From Candidatus Handelsmanbacteria bacterium (GTDB lineage: Bacteria; Latescibacterota; UBA2968; UBA8231): 64,000 bases of DNA. Position 1 is the stretch's first letter. The number at the start of each line of letters is the position of its first letter. Made by a program: the position numbers and the translations under genes. The notes under the pieces were generated by a model, which saw only the letters and a list, made by a program, of their open reading frames with translations, did not search any database and was not told where the DNA came from. Shown here piece by piece: positions 50,852-60,264 of the stretch. The DNA lies in assembly GCA_016867395.1 (NCBI GenBank), contig VGJS01000002.1, positions 62,001-126,000 of the forward strand. Reading direction: 5' to 3'.

Positions 50852-52588
50852 GTGAGCGGGGTTGCCCCAGCCCCGGGGTGGATCATCAATCGGCCGGCCG
50901 ACCTGTGTTTCTTCATTGGCACCCCCTTGGCCTGCCTCTTCGTCCTGCTGCTCGCCTCGCAGCATTTCGCCTCCGCCGACATCGCCCTGTTCGTGCTGGC
51001 GTTCTTCGCCGTCGGCCACCACCTTCCCGGCCTGATGCGCGCCTACGGGGAGCAGGAGCTTTTTGCCCGGTACCGGGCCCGTTTCCTCGTCACCCCGATC
51101 CTGGTTGCCCTGCTGGTGGGGTGGAGTGTCTTCAACGGCCATCTGGGGTTTTTTATCTTCCTCGCCCTGTGGGACCTGTGGCATTTCTTCATGCAGCATT
51201 TCGGTTTCATGCGTATCTACGAGATGAAATGGCGCCGACCCTCGCGCCACAGCGCGCGCCTCGATTGGCTGTTGAGCGCGGCCTGGCTCGGCTACGTGGT
51301 CGTCGCCAGCCCCCACTATCTGATCAACTTCCTCGAGCGCTGCCACCGCTACGGCTTCGGCCTGTACACCTGGATTGAACCCGAATGGGTGGTACATTTC
51401 GGCAGCGCCGTCGGGTATTTCGCCCTCGCCATCACCTTCGTCTATGCCGCCAATGTGGTGCGAGAACGGCGGCAGGGACTGCCGGTCGTCTGGCCCAAAC
51501 TGGCGATCACCGCCATCACCGTTGGCACCTCGTACTTCGCCTACATCGTCCTGCAGGATATCCTCCTGGGCTACGCGATCATCGCCATGGCCCACGACAT
51601 CCAGTACTACGCCATCGTCTGGATCTACAACAACGGGGTCCTGAAGCGCTCAGAAGCGCTGGGGTCCTCGTTTTTCCGCTATCTGTTCCGCGACGGCCGT
51701 TTCCGCATCGTCCTGATCTACGTGGGGCTGATCCTGGCCTATGGCGGGGTGGAGGTGGTGGCCCGGTCCACCCAGAACTACCTCGTCTACGACCTGGTGA
51801 AGGTATTGATCGCCACCTCCGCTTTCCTCCATTACTATTACGATGGTTTCATGTGGAAGGTGCGAAAGAAGGAGATCCGGCAGAATCTGGCCGCGGGGGT
51901 CGAGGGCACCGGAGAGGCCCCCTGGCGGTCGCGGTGGCAGGCCTGGCTGGAACTGCGGCAACAACGTTGGTCGGCTTTCCCCTACCTGTTCGAAACCGGG
52001 AAACAACTGGTCTACTTTGGGGTGCCCATCGTCTTCCTGGCCTGGACCGATGTCTCCTATTCCCAAACCGAGGTGGCCACGCGGGAATACCTGGTTCGTC
52101 TGGCCCCCTCGCTGGCCACTGCCCAGGACGGGTTGGGGGTCGCCTACACCCGTGCCGGCCGCCTCGAGGAGGCCATCGCTGCCCACCAGCGGGCCATCGC
52201 CATCGCCCCGGAGTGGGCGCCGGCCCATACCCACCTGGGCATCGCCCTCTCGGGCAAAGGGCAAAGGGACGAGGCCATCCGCCAGCATCTGGAGGCGATC
52301 CGGCTGGACCCGCGCCTGGCCCAGGCCCGCTACAATCTCGGTGTCGAATACTTCCAGGCCGGCCAGACAGAAAACGCCCGGGCCGCCTTCGCCGCGGCCA
52401 TCGACCTGGATCCCTCGTACGCCCATGCCCACCAGGCGCTGGGGCAGGTGTACCTGCGCCTGGGAAGGCAGCGGGAGGCCGCCGCCGCCGCCGCGAAGGC
52501 GGCAGAGCTGCAGCAATCCTCCCGGCGGCGAGGGATGGGACAGAGCGCCATGCCGTGGGCCACGGGGACACCGCTAGGGGAGCATTAA
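50852..52588 (+). CDS. His-rich multi-pass membrane protein fused to C-terminal TPR repeats
   Basis: GTG start 9 nt after the previous gene; 'AVGHHLPGLMRAY', 'LWDLWHFFMQHFGFMRIYEMK', 'AMAHDIQYYAIVWIYNN', 'FLHYYYDGFMWKVRKKE'; TPR domain at C-terminus. Confidence 0.85.
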   Translation: MSGVAPAPGWIINRPADLCFFIGTPLACLFVLLLASQHFASADIALFVLAFFAVGHHLPGLMRAYGEQELFARYRARFLVTPILVALLVGWSVFNGHLGFFIFLALWDLWHFFMQHFGFMRIYEMKWRRPSRHSARLDWLLSAAWLGYVVVASPHYLINFLERCHRYGFGLYTWIEPEWVVHFGSAVGYFALAITFVYAANVVRERRQGLPVVWPKLAITAITVGTSYFAYIVLQDILLGYAIIAMAHDIQYYAIVWIYNNGVLKRSEALGSSFFRYLFRDGRFRIVLIYVGLILAYGGVEVVARSTQNYLVYDLVKVLIATSAFLHYYYDGFMWKVRKKEIRQNLAAGVEGTGEAPWRSRWQAWLELRQQRWSAFPYLFETGKQLVYFGVPIVFLAWTDVSYSQTEVATREYLVRLAPSLATAQDGLGVAYTRAGRLEEAIAAHQRAIAIAPEWAPAHTHLGIALSGKGQRDEAIRQHLEAIRLDPRLAQARYNLGVEYFQAGQTENARAAFAAAIDLDPSYAHAHQALGQVYLRLGRQREAAAAAAKAAELQQSSRRRGMGQSAMPWATGTPLGEH

Positions 52589-52595
52589 TTCTTTC

Positions 52596-52624
52596 TTGAC
52601 AACACCTACCCTCTCGTTTAAATT
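52596..52624 (+). promoter_or_regulatory. Sigma70-like promoter
   Basis: TTGACA (52596-52601), 17-nt spacer, TAAATT (52619-52624), in an AT-rich gap upstream of the 52688 gene. Confidence 0.5.
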
Positions 52625-52687
52625 AAAGGCCGTGGATTTCTCAGTACAGTTGTATCCCAATCCCAATACCTATCAACGGAGGAAGGC

Positions 52688-53596
52688 ATGAAAAAGGCAG
52701 TACTGTTCGCCGCCGCTTCGGTGTTCTGCTTCAGCAACGTGGCCATGGCACACGTTCCCGAAGGGCAGGTGTTCGCCGCCTGGCAGTGGCCCAGTTCCCA
52801 TCTTCCCAGCCTGGACGGCGATATTTCCGAATGGAATGTCATTCCGTCCGAATACTTTATCGACATCTTCCAGACCTCGGTCGCCGAGGGTGACGTGGGC
52901 CGCGAAATCGATACGTCGAACCTGAACTTCCGCTTTGCCATGGGCTGGAACAACGAACTCGACCGCATTTACTACGTCTACGACCGCTTCGACAACGTGT
53001 GGGACCGCGATGCGGGCGGTTTTGGCTGCTGCGGCCAGGACGACAGCATCGAGATCGGCATCGATGCCGACCACAGCGGCGACTTCTTCTGGGCTTTCGA
53101 GGGCACCGATGAGGAGTTGAAGCGCAACCGCGGCCGTCAGGCCCAGACCAGCCATTACCGTTGGCCCGCCCTGGCTCCCTTCGGGTGGTCGTGGTTCTGG
53201 ATGAGCAGCGCCGATTGGTTCGACAAAGAGCCCTACCAGTGCTGCGCCACCTCCTTTACCCTGAACGGCACCCATGGCGGCGAAAGCACCTTCCAGGCCG
53301 AGTGGTACACCGTGGCTTGGGACGACTTCAACTACCAGGGCCCGGAAGTGAGCGTGCGCCACGACTTCGTCGAGGGCGAGATCATCGGTGCCGGCTTGCA
53401 GGTGGTCGACAACGACAACGGTCCCTCCGAGGATGACCCCCGCACCGCCAAATGGGTGCTGGGCGGCCAGTCCGATATCTTCGGCAACGCCAGCTCCTTC
53501 AGTGACTTCATCCTGCTGCCGGTCGATGCGGATCGCTTGCCGACCGCGGTGGAGAACGACAGCTGGGGCAATATCAAGGCCTCCTTCGCCCAGTGA
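52688..53596 (+). CDS. Secreted protein, CBM9-like/DOMON-type fold suspected
   Basis: Signal peptide MKKAVLFAAASVFCFSNVAMA; 'SLDGDISEWNVIP...' typical of CBM9-like extracellular domains; SD cggaggaagg; own promoter and terminator. Confidence 0.8.
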   Translation: MKKAVLFAAASVFCFSNVAMAHVPEGQVFAAWQWPSSHLPSLDGDISEWNVIPSEYFIDIFQTSVAEGDVGREIDTSNLNFRFAMGWNNELDRIYYVYDRFDNVWDRDAGGFGCCGQDDSIEIGIDADHSGDFFWAFEGTDEELKRNRGRQAQTSHYRWPALAPFGWSWFWMSSADWFDKEPYQCCATSFTLNGTHGGESTFQAEWYTVAWDDFNYQGPEVSVRHDFVEGEIIGAGLQVVDNDNGPSEDDPRTAKWVLGGQSDIFGNASSFSDFILLPVDADRLPTAVENDSWGNIKASFAQ

Positions 53597-53630
53597 GGTT
53601 TTGAACGGTTTTCCCGTCGATTGATGGTGA

Positions 53631-53666
53631 GGAGGGCAGATCGCGGTTGATCTGCCCTCCTTTTTT
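53631..53666 (+). terminator. Rho-independent terminator
   Basis: Perfect 12-bp stem ggagggcagatc-gcggtt-gatctgccctcc followed by T6. Confidence 0.93.
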
Positions 53667-53707
53667 ATATTTCCTGTGGTGCAGTGCCGCCTCTGGGAGG
53701 TGCCACG

Positions 53708-55633
53708 GTGTCCAAGACATTTTCGGCAGCGGCCTGGGTGTTGGGGGGGCTCCTCGCCTGGAACAGCCCCGCCACCGGCCTGACCATCTACCGCATCGGC
53801 GGAGCCGAGGCCCCGGCGCCACAGCTCGATACCCCATATGATTTTGTCCAGCTCCCCTGGGCGGAGGTGAACCCTGCCCGCTACGGCAGCACCGAACAGG
53901 TCGTGGTCACCGATGCCTCCATCGCCCCGCAACAGCTGGACCCCGACACCAACCTGGCTCCGCTGCTCAAGCAGCAGGGCGGCCAGGTGCTTTCCCTGAC
54001 CTGGATCGGCTGGAATCCCGCTTTTGGCCGGGATCTGGATCTTTTCGACGGGGACGCCAATACCGCGTTCCTGGGGGATGGGAACTGGGGTGGCGACTAC
54101 GGGGTGATCAAGAACAAATCCATCGTCTTCGACCTGGGTGGTCGCTACCTCATCGACCGCGTCGTTTTTTACCCGCGCCAGCGTTTTGCCGCCGACCGCT
54201 TCATCGAACACTTCCTGGTCGGCATGAACGACGGCGATCCGCTCAAGGACGGCACCCGGGTGCACAACTTCGGTGGCCGGGGCGGCGCCTTCGATTTCGA
54301 TATCGCCTACGAAGGCATCGAGAATACCGCGGCCCGGGTCGAACTGGCCATGCCGCGGAACCCGCTGCGTTACCTGCTCTTCGAGGCGCCGGAGAACACC
54401 CGCGGGATCTGGGAGGTCGCGGAGTTTGAGATCTACGGCACCGGGTACGTGCCGGCCGCAAGTTACGTCTCGAACGTGATCGACCTGGGCAGTGCGGCCA
54501 GCCTGGGCAAGCTGTCCTGGCAGGGGCGCCAGGACCCGGGCGCGCAGGTCAGCTTGAGCATGCGTAGCGGGGAGGATGAAGAGCCCAATACCTACTGGCG
54601 TTATACCTTCAGGGGGGATGAGCGCAGTCGTTTCGACGCCCAGGGCAAACCACTCACCCTGGCCAGCTATGGCAAACTCGAGTCAGCCGAAAAGGCCGGC
54701 GTCACCCACGACACCGAACGCTGGGATTTCTGGTCCTCGGCGTACGATTTTGTGGCAGGAACCGGGGCGATGGCGGCTACTGAGCCGCGGCGGTACGTGC
54801 AGTTCCGCGCCGATTTTTCCGCCACCGAGGAGGCCGGCGGCGCCCTGGACTACCTCGAGTTCGCCGTCTCCATCCCTCCAGTCGCCACCGAGGCCCTGGC
54901 TGAGATCGTGCCGGTGGCAGCGGAGGCCGGTGCCCCGACAGCCTTCACCTACAAACTGCGCCCCCGCCTCCGGCGCGAGGACCTGGGTTTCGACAGCATC
55001 GAGATCGATACCCCGGCGCGTCCCCTGGGGGTGCAGGCCGTGCGCTTGAGCGGGGTCCCGGTGGCGTTCAGCGTCACTCGCCTGGACGACCGCGGTCTGG
55101 GGGTGCGGTTCGAACGCGTCAGCCCCCAGCAGACCGGCGAACTGCTTGAGGTCGACTTCCGGGCCGAGGTGTTCCGCTACGGCACCACCTTCCCCGGCCG
55201 GGTCTTCGATAGCCAGCATCCCAATGAAGTCCACCAGCCCATCACCCCCGGGGATGCCGATGGCCTGGTGGACAGCAATACCCTCACGGTGGCGCTCCGC
55301 GATGTGGCAGTACGCACCATCGGGGCGCTGCGGGTGGTGCCGGCGGCGTTTTCGCCCAACGGGGACGGCGCCAATGACCGGGTCGAGTTGCAGGCTGACC
55401 TGCTCAACCTGGGCCAGGCGGTCCCGGTGCGCCTGGCGGTATTCGAACTGAGCGGCCGGCGGGTCCGGTTGGTGGCGGGCGGGACCCAGGCCAGCGGCCG
55501 GTTAAGGCTCAGCTGGGATGGCCGGAACGAGCGCGGCGAGCCGGTACCGCCGGGTATCTACGTGTTGCGGCTGGAGGTAGAGGCCGACCGGGGCCAGGCG
55601 GTGGCCCAGTCCGTGGTGTCGGTGGTCTACTGA
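53708..55633 (+). CDS. Discoidin-like/PNGDG surface protein, family B
   Basis: Signal peptide from GTG 53708; 'LTIYRIGGAEAPAP'; 'WEVAEFEIYGTGYVPAASYVSNVIDLG'; 'AAFSPNGDGANDRVELQADLLN...VVSVVY'. Confidence 0.87.
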   Translation: MSKTFSAAAWVLGGLLAWNSPATGLTIYRIGGAEAPAPQLDTPYDFVQLPWAEVNPARYGSTEQVVVTDASIAPQQLDPDTNLAPLLKQQGGQVLSLTWIGWNPAFGRDLDLFDGDANTAFLGDGNWGGDYGVIKNKSIVFDLGGRYLIDRVVFYPRQRFAADRFIEHFLVGMNDGDPLKDGTRVHNFGGRGGAFDFDIAYEGIENTAARVELAMPRNPLRYLLFEAPENTRGIWEVAEFEIYGTGYVPAASYVSNVIDLGSAASLGKLSWQGRQDPGAQVSLSMRSGEDEEPNTYWRYTFRGDERSRFDAQGKPLTLASYGKLESAEKAGVTHDTERWDFWSSAYDFVAGTGAMAATEPRRYVQFRADFSATEEAGGALDYLEFAVSIPPVATEALAEIVPVAAEAGAPTAFTYKLRPRLRREDLGFDSIEIDTPARPLGVQAVRLSGVPVAFSVTRLDDRGLGVRFERVSPQQTGELLEVDFRAEVFRYGTTFPGRVFDSQHPNEVHQPITPGDADGLVDSNTLTVALRDVAVRTIGALRVVPAAFSPNGDGANDRVELQADLLNLGQAVPVRLAVFELSGRRVRLVAGGTQASGRLRLSWDGRNERGEPVPPGIYVLRLEVEADRGQAVAQSVVSVVY

Positions 55634-55656
55634 GTGGCGCGGGAGAGGAGATAACG

Positions 55657-57567
55657 ATGAAGAGTATCCTGTGGCTCTGGTGTTGCTGCTGCTGGGCTGT
55701 CCAGGCGGGGGCACTGACCATCTACCGCATCGGCGGCGAGGACCTGCCCCCGCCCGACCCCGGGGTGCAACACCAGTTCGTGCAGCTTTCCTGGAACGAC
55801 GTGGCCGAAAAGGACTACGGCGAGGCCCGCTTGCTCACCGTGACACCGGAGGCCATCGCACCGTTGCAGCTCGATCCGACGGTAAACCTTACTCCCACCC
55901 TCATCGACAGGGGCGGGCAGTTCTACGTGCTCGAATGGACCGGCTGGGAGCCGAAGGTGCAGGACAACCTGCTGCTTTTCGATGGTGACCCGGAAACCGC
56001 CTACCTGGGCGACGGCCATTTCGCCGTACACGGCCCTGCCGAGAAGAATATGTTCTTCGAGTTCGGCGGGCCTTTTCCCATCCGCCGGGTGCGTTTTTTC
56101 CCCCGGCAGCAGTTCACCGACGAGCGTTTTCTCGAGCGTTTCCGCATCGGCGTCAACGACGGTGATCCCCTCAAGGACGGCTTGCGCGGGTTCCGCACCG
56201 GCGGCAACTATGGGGCCTCGGTGCTGGACTTCGATATCGCCTACGACGTGCGCGAGAACACCCGGGCGCTCATCGATGTGGAATTGCCGCCCGAGCCGGT
56301 GCAGCGGCTCTTTTTCCAGGCCCCGGAAAACACCCGCGGCATCTGGGAAATAGCCGAGTTCGAGATCTACGGCGAGGGCTACGTGCCGGCCGCCGGTTAT
56401 ATCTCCAACATCATCGACCTGGGCGATCTCGCCAGTCTGGGGTCGCTAACCTGGGGCGGGCGGCAGGATGCCGGGGCACGGGTGGAACTGAGCATGCGCA
56501 GCGGCGACGACGACGAACCCAGCACTTACTGGCGCTACACCTTCCGCGGCGACGAACGGACCCGCTTCGATGCCAAGGGACGGCCGTTGAACCTGACCAC
56601 GTACACGGCTCTGGAGAAAGGCGAGAAGGCGGGGATCACCCACGACACCGAGAACTGGGACTTCTGGTCGCCCGCGTATGATTTTGCTGCCTTCCAGGGG
56701 GCGATGGCGGCGTCCCGACCCCGGCGCTACGTGCAGCTGAAAGCCGATTTCCTCTCAAATGACCATGCCGGCGGCCAGGTGGATTACCTGCAGTTCTCGG
56801 TGTCCATCCCACCTTTGGCCACCGAGGTGCTCGCCGAGATCGGTCCGCAGGTGGCGCCGGCAGGCGCGCCCACGGCCTTCACCTACCGCCTGAAGCCCAG
56901 TCTCAATGCCGGCGACCTGGGGTTCGACACCATCGAGATCGATACGCCGGCCCGGCCCGTTGGTGTCGACGCGGTGCGGGTGGGCGGGCAGCCCGTTGCC
57001 TTCACGGTGGTGCGGCTCGACGACCGCGGCTTGGCGGTGCGCCTGCCGCCCATCGACCTGCAGGCCACCGAGGAACTGGTGGAGGTGGATTTCCGCGCCG
57101 AGGTGTACGAGTTCGGCACCATCTTTTCGGGCCGGGTCGCCAACAGCGCGCGGCCACAGGAGGTAGCGCAGGGGTTGACCCCGGGAGACGCCGATGAGCT
57201 GACCGAGGGGGCCGCTTTGCGGGTGGACCTGGAGACCATCGACGGCCGGGCCATCCAGGGTCTCCGCCTGATCCCGACGGTCTTTACCCCCAACGGCGAT
57301 GGGGCCAACGACCAGGTGTGGGTCGAGTACGACCTGCTCAATCTCGCGGCCGGTGTGCCGGTGCGGCTGGAGGTCTTTGACCTGTCCGGCCGGTTACGGG
57401 CCAAGGTTTTCGCCCAGGCGCAGGGCAGCGGCCACTCGCGCCACGCCTGGGACGGCACCGACGGCGAGGGGCACCTGCTCGAACCCGGCCTGTATGTGGT
57501 GCGGTTGACCGTGGAGGCCGATCGTGGCTCGGCGACCAGCCAGGCGCTGGTCGCGCTGGCTTACTGA
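55657..57567 (+). CDS. Discoidin-like/PNGDG surface protein, family B
   Basis: Signal peptide MKSILWLWCCCCWAVQAGA; 'LTIYRIGGEDLPPP'; 'WEIAEFEIYGEGYVPAAGYISNIIDLG'; 'TVFTPNGDGANDQVWVEYDLLN...LVALAY'. Confidence 0.88.
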   Translation: MKSILWLWCCCCWAVQAGALTIYRIGGEDLPPPDPGVQHQFVQLSWNDVAEKDYGEARLLTVTPEAIAPLQLDPTVNLTPTLIDRGGQFYVLEWTGWEPKVQDNLLLFDGDPETAYLGDGHFAVHGPAEKNMFFEFGGPFPIRRVRFFPRQQFTDERFLERFRIGVNDGDPLKDGLRGFRTGGNYGASVLDFDIAYDVRENTRALIDVELPPEPVQRLFFQAPENTRGIWEIAEFEIYGEGYVPAAGYISNIIDLGDLASLGSLTWGGRQDAGARVELSMRSGDDDEPSTYWRYTFRGDERTRFDAKGRPLNLTTYTALEKGEKAGITHDTENWDFWSPAYDFAAFQGAMAASRPRRYVQLKADFLSNDHAGGQVDYLQFSVSIPPLATEVLAEIGPQVAPAGAPTAFTYRLKPSLNAGDLGFDTIEIDTPARPVGVDAVRVGGQPVAFTVVRLDDRGLAVRLPPIDLQATEELVEVDFRAEVYEFGTIFSGRVANSARPQEVAQGLTPGDADELTEGAALRVDLETIDGRAIQGLRLIPTVFTPNGDGANDQVWVEYDLLNLAAGVPVRLEVFDLSGRLRAKVFAQAQGSGHSRHAWDGTDGEGHLLEPGLYVVRLTVEADRGSATSQALVALAY

Positions 57568-57577
57568 GGAGCGCCAC

Positions 57578-60244
57578 ATGGCGATGGCAAGCCGGTGCCC
57601 CCTGGTCCTGGTCCTGCTGGTGGTGGCGGGCGCCTCGGCCCAGCCGCGGGGTTACCGCCTCACCAGCGACCAGGTCCTGGTGGCGGGCCGCACTCACTGG
57701 GAAAACTGGTCCTTCGCCGAAGGCACGGTGGAACTGGCTGCCGATGGCAGTGTGCGTCCGCATCTGGTCCGGCGGCAGACCAACGCCTCGCTGGACATCC
57801 TGGAATTCCTCCGCCGGCACCCCCCCAAGTCGATAGGGGGCAAGAAACCCGCTGAGCTGACCCTGCTCGACGCGGTACAGGCCGGCTCGAACCGCCAGGG
57901 GGTGACGGCCCTGCTCGATGGCGACCTGCGCACCTACTGGGAGCCCGATCCACCAACCCCCGGGATCGATCTGGCCTCGCAGTGGTGGTTCAATCTCGAC
58001 CTCGGCCGCTTCGTCTTCATCCGCAAGATCGTGCTGCGCTTCGTCGACGAGGATCTGGGAGATCCCTTCCTGCTTTTCGATCTCCTGGTTTCGGACGGCT
58101 TGAAGCCGGGCAATGTCCTGGCCTCGACCAGCCCCCAGTACACCACGGTGCTCCGCACCCTCAAGCGCAACAAGACCCAGCGGGTCTTTGAGGTCGAACT
58201 CGGGGCCGCGGCACAACTGGCCGGCCGGAGCGGGGCCCGCGACGCGAGTGATGGGGGAGGGTCGGTGGCGGTGGGCGCCGGCAACGAACTGGGCAGCCTC
58301 GGGGCCCGTTTCGTGCAGCTGGTGGTCAATGGCAGCGATTTCGCACGGGGCCGCGAGGTCAGCGAGGCGGTTTACCAGGAGCTGGGGCCCCAGGAACGCG
58401 GCGCCGTGGAATACCACAAACGGCTGAGCGAGGGCCGCGAGGTGGTGGTCAGGCCCGAGGTGTACGAGCAGCTCGAGCCGGCCCGACGGGGGGCAGTGCG
58501 TTATTTCCGCCGCGAACTGCCCCGTCTGGCGGAACTGGAGGTTTGGGCCGAGGGGGACGAACTGGTCAATGGCACCATCGAGCGGGGCGGATACATCTCC
58601 TCGACCCAGGTCGTGAACGGCGCCAGTTTCGTCGACGGCGATATCGACAGCTACGCCAGCATGAACCAGGAGATCGGGGGCACGATCCAGGAGGAGCGGG
58701 AGATCTTCCTCGATCTGGGCTCCTTCTACTGGATCGACGGCCATCGCCTGGCCTACAACCCCACCAATTACCACTCCTGGCGCTTCGCCAACTATCGCCT
58801 CGATTTCTCGGATGGCTCCCTCGCCCCCAACGGCACCCTCAAATGGAAAGAGGTGGTGAACCGCGAGCAGTCGCTCGCCAAGGTGGTGGGCGAGGGCAAC
58901 GATTTCGCGCTGGTGAAGGCGCGGTTCTTCCGCATGCGTTATACCCCCCTCCTTACCACCTTTCCCTCCCAACTTGGGGTGATCGCCGAGCTGCAGCTCT
59001 ACGGGCAGGGGTACCAGCCCGAGGTAGTTCTCGAATCGGACCTCATCCGGCTGGGCGGCAGCCGCAATCTGCTCGACATCAGTTGGGAGGACGAAACCCC
59101 GCCAGGGACCCGGGTCTGGCTGCAGACCCGTACCGGCAACGAACTGGGGCAGGTGCTGCACTATTTCAAAAAGGACGGCACCGAGGTCAGCGAGGAGCAG
59201 TACGGCAAGCTCCTGTCCCTCTTCAAGGGCGAGGTGGTGGCCGAAGAAGTGGCCGGCAACGACTGGAGCGACTGGAGCGCTCTCTACGAGGTCGCCGCGG
59301 GCAGCCTGATCACCTCGCCCTCGCCGCGGGAGTACCTCAAGATTCGCGCCACGCTGTCCTCTTCCTCGCCCGAGATCCACGCCGCCTTGCGCGGCATCAC
59401 CCTCAACTTTGCCGGTCCGGTGGCGCAGAGCCTCGTCGGTGAGGTGTCGCCCCTGCAGGTGGCGGACCTGGGCCGTGAGACGCGGTTCTCGCTGTACGTG
59501 CGGCCCCGCTTCGCGGCCGGCGATCCCGGCTTCGACGGCCTGTTGCTCAAGGCGCCAACGGGGATGTCCCTGCGGTACGCCGGTTTGTACCTCGGGACCG
59601 AAAGCGAACTGGCCCGTGGCGAGGAGGGGCCCCAGGCACAGGCCCTGGCCGGGGTGGAGGCGGAGCCCACCAGCGCCGACAGCCTCCAGATCGCCTTCCC
59701 GCTGGTGCAGCCGCCGGCCAAGGACCAGGTGCTGCGCCTCGATTTCTACACTACCCTCTATGCCACCGGAGCGGTGCTCGAGGCCTCGCTGCAGAACGGC
59801 CGCAACGGCGGTGGCCAATGGCAGCGGGTCGATCCAGGAAACGCCGCCGCGGCGGTGCCCGGCAACTCGACCACCCTGGTGGGCATCGCCCGGCACAAGG
59901 AGGTGATCGCCGATCTGAAACTGATCCCGGCGCTCTTCACCCCCAACGGCGACGGCATCAACGACGAGTTGCGGGTGGAGTTCTCGGTGGTGCTGCTGGG
60001 CGACCAGAGCCCGGTGCGGATCGAGGTGCGCGACCTGGGCGGACGCCTGGTGCGGCGCCTGGGGGGGGCGCTATCGGCTGGCGGCGGGACGGGCCGGAAT
60101 GCGGTGGCCTGGGACGGGCAGGATAAAGACGGGGCGCTGGTGCCTCCGGGACTGTACGCGGTCCGGTTGTGGCTGGAAGCCGACACCGAGGGAGCCGGGC
60201 TGTCGCGCCCGCAGTTGCTGCGCCTGGTGTCGCTGGCATACTAA
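57578..60244 (+). CDS. Two-discoidin-like/PNGDG surface protein, family A
   Basis: Signal peptide; 'GYRLTSDQVLVAGRTHWENWSF'; 'YWEPDPPTPGIDLASQWWFNLDLGRFVFIRKIVLRF'; 'ALFTPNGDGINDELRVEFSVVLLGDQSPVRIEVRDLGGRLVRRL...LVSLAY'. Confidence 0.88.
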   Translation: MAMASRCPLVLVLLVVAGASAQPRGYRLTSDQVLVAGRTHWENWSFAEGTVELAADGSVRPHLVRRQTNASLDILEFLRRHPPKSIGGKKPAELTLLDAVQAGSNRQGVTALLDGDLRTYWEPDPPTPGIDLASQWWFNLDLGRFVFIRKIVLRFVDEDLGDPFLLFDLLVSDGLKPGNVLASTSPQYTTVLRTLKRNKTQRVFEVELGAAAQLAGRSGARDASDGGGSVAVGAGNELGSLGARFVQLVVNGSDFARGREVSEAVYQELGPQERGAVEYHKRLSEGREVVVRPEVYEQLEPARRGAVRYFRRELPRLAELEVWAEGDELVNGTIERGGYISSTQVVNGASFVDGDIDSYASMNQEIGGTIQEEREIFLDLGSFYWIDGHRLAYNPTNYHSWRFANYRLDFSDGSLAPNGTLKWKEVVNREQSLAKVVGEGNDFALVKARFFRMRYTPLLTTFPSQLGVIAELQLYGQGYQPEVVLESDLIRLGGSRNLLDISWEDETPPGTRVWLQTRTGNELGQVLHYFKKDGTEVSEEQYGKLLSLFKGEVVAEEVAGNDWSDWSALYEVAAGSLITSPSPREYLKIRATLSSSSPEIHAALRGITLNFAGPVAQSLVGEVSPLQVADLGRETRFSLYVRPRFAAGDPGFDGLLLKAPTGMSLRYAGLYLGTESELARGEEGPQAQALAGVEAEPTSADSLQIAFPLVQPPAKDQVLRLDFYTTLYATGAVLEASLQNGRNGGGQWQRVDPGNAAAAVPGNSTTLVGIARHKEVIADLKLIPALFTPNGDGINDELRVEFSVVLLGDQSPVRIEVRDLGGRLVRRLGGALSAGGGTGRNAVAWDGQDKDGALVPPGLYAVRLWLEADTEGAGLSRPQLLRLVSLAY

Positions 60245-60264
60245 AAACAAGGTGGGGTGCGGAG

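Noticed and set aside
57338-59896. 852-aa antisense ORF opposite family-A/B surface genes
   Set aside because: Spans two sense genes and their junction; shadow ORF.
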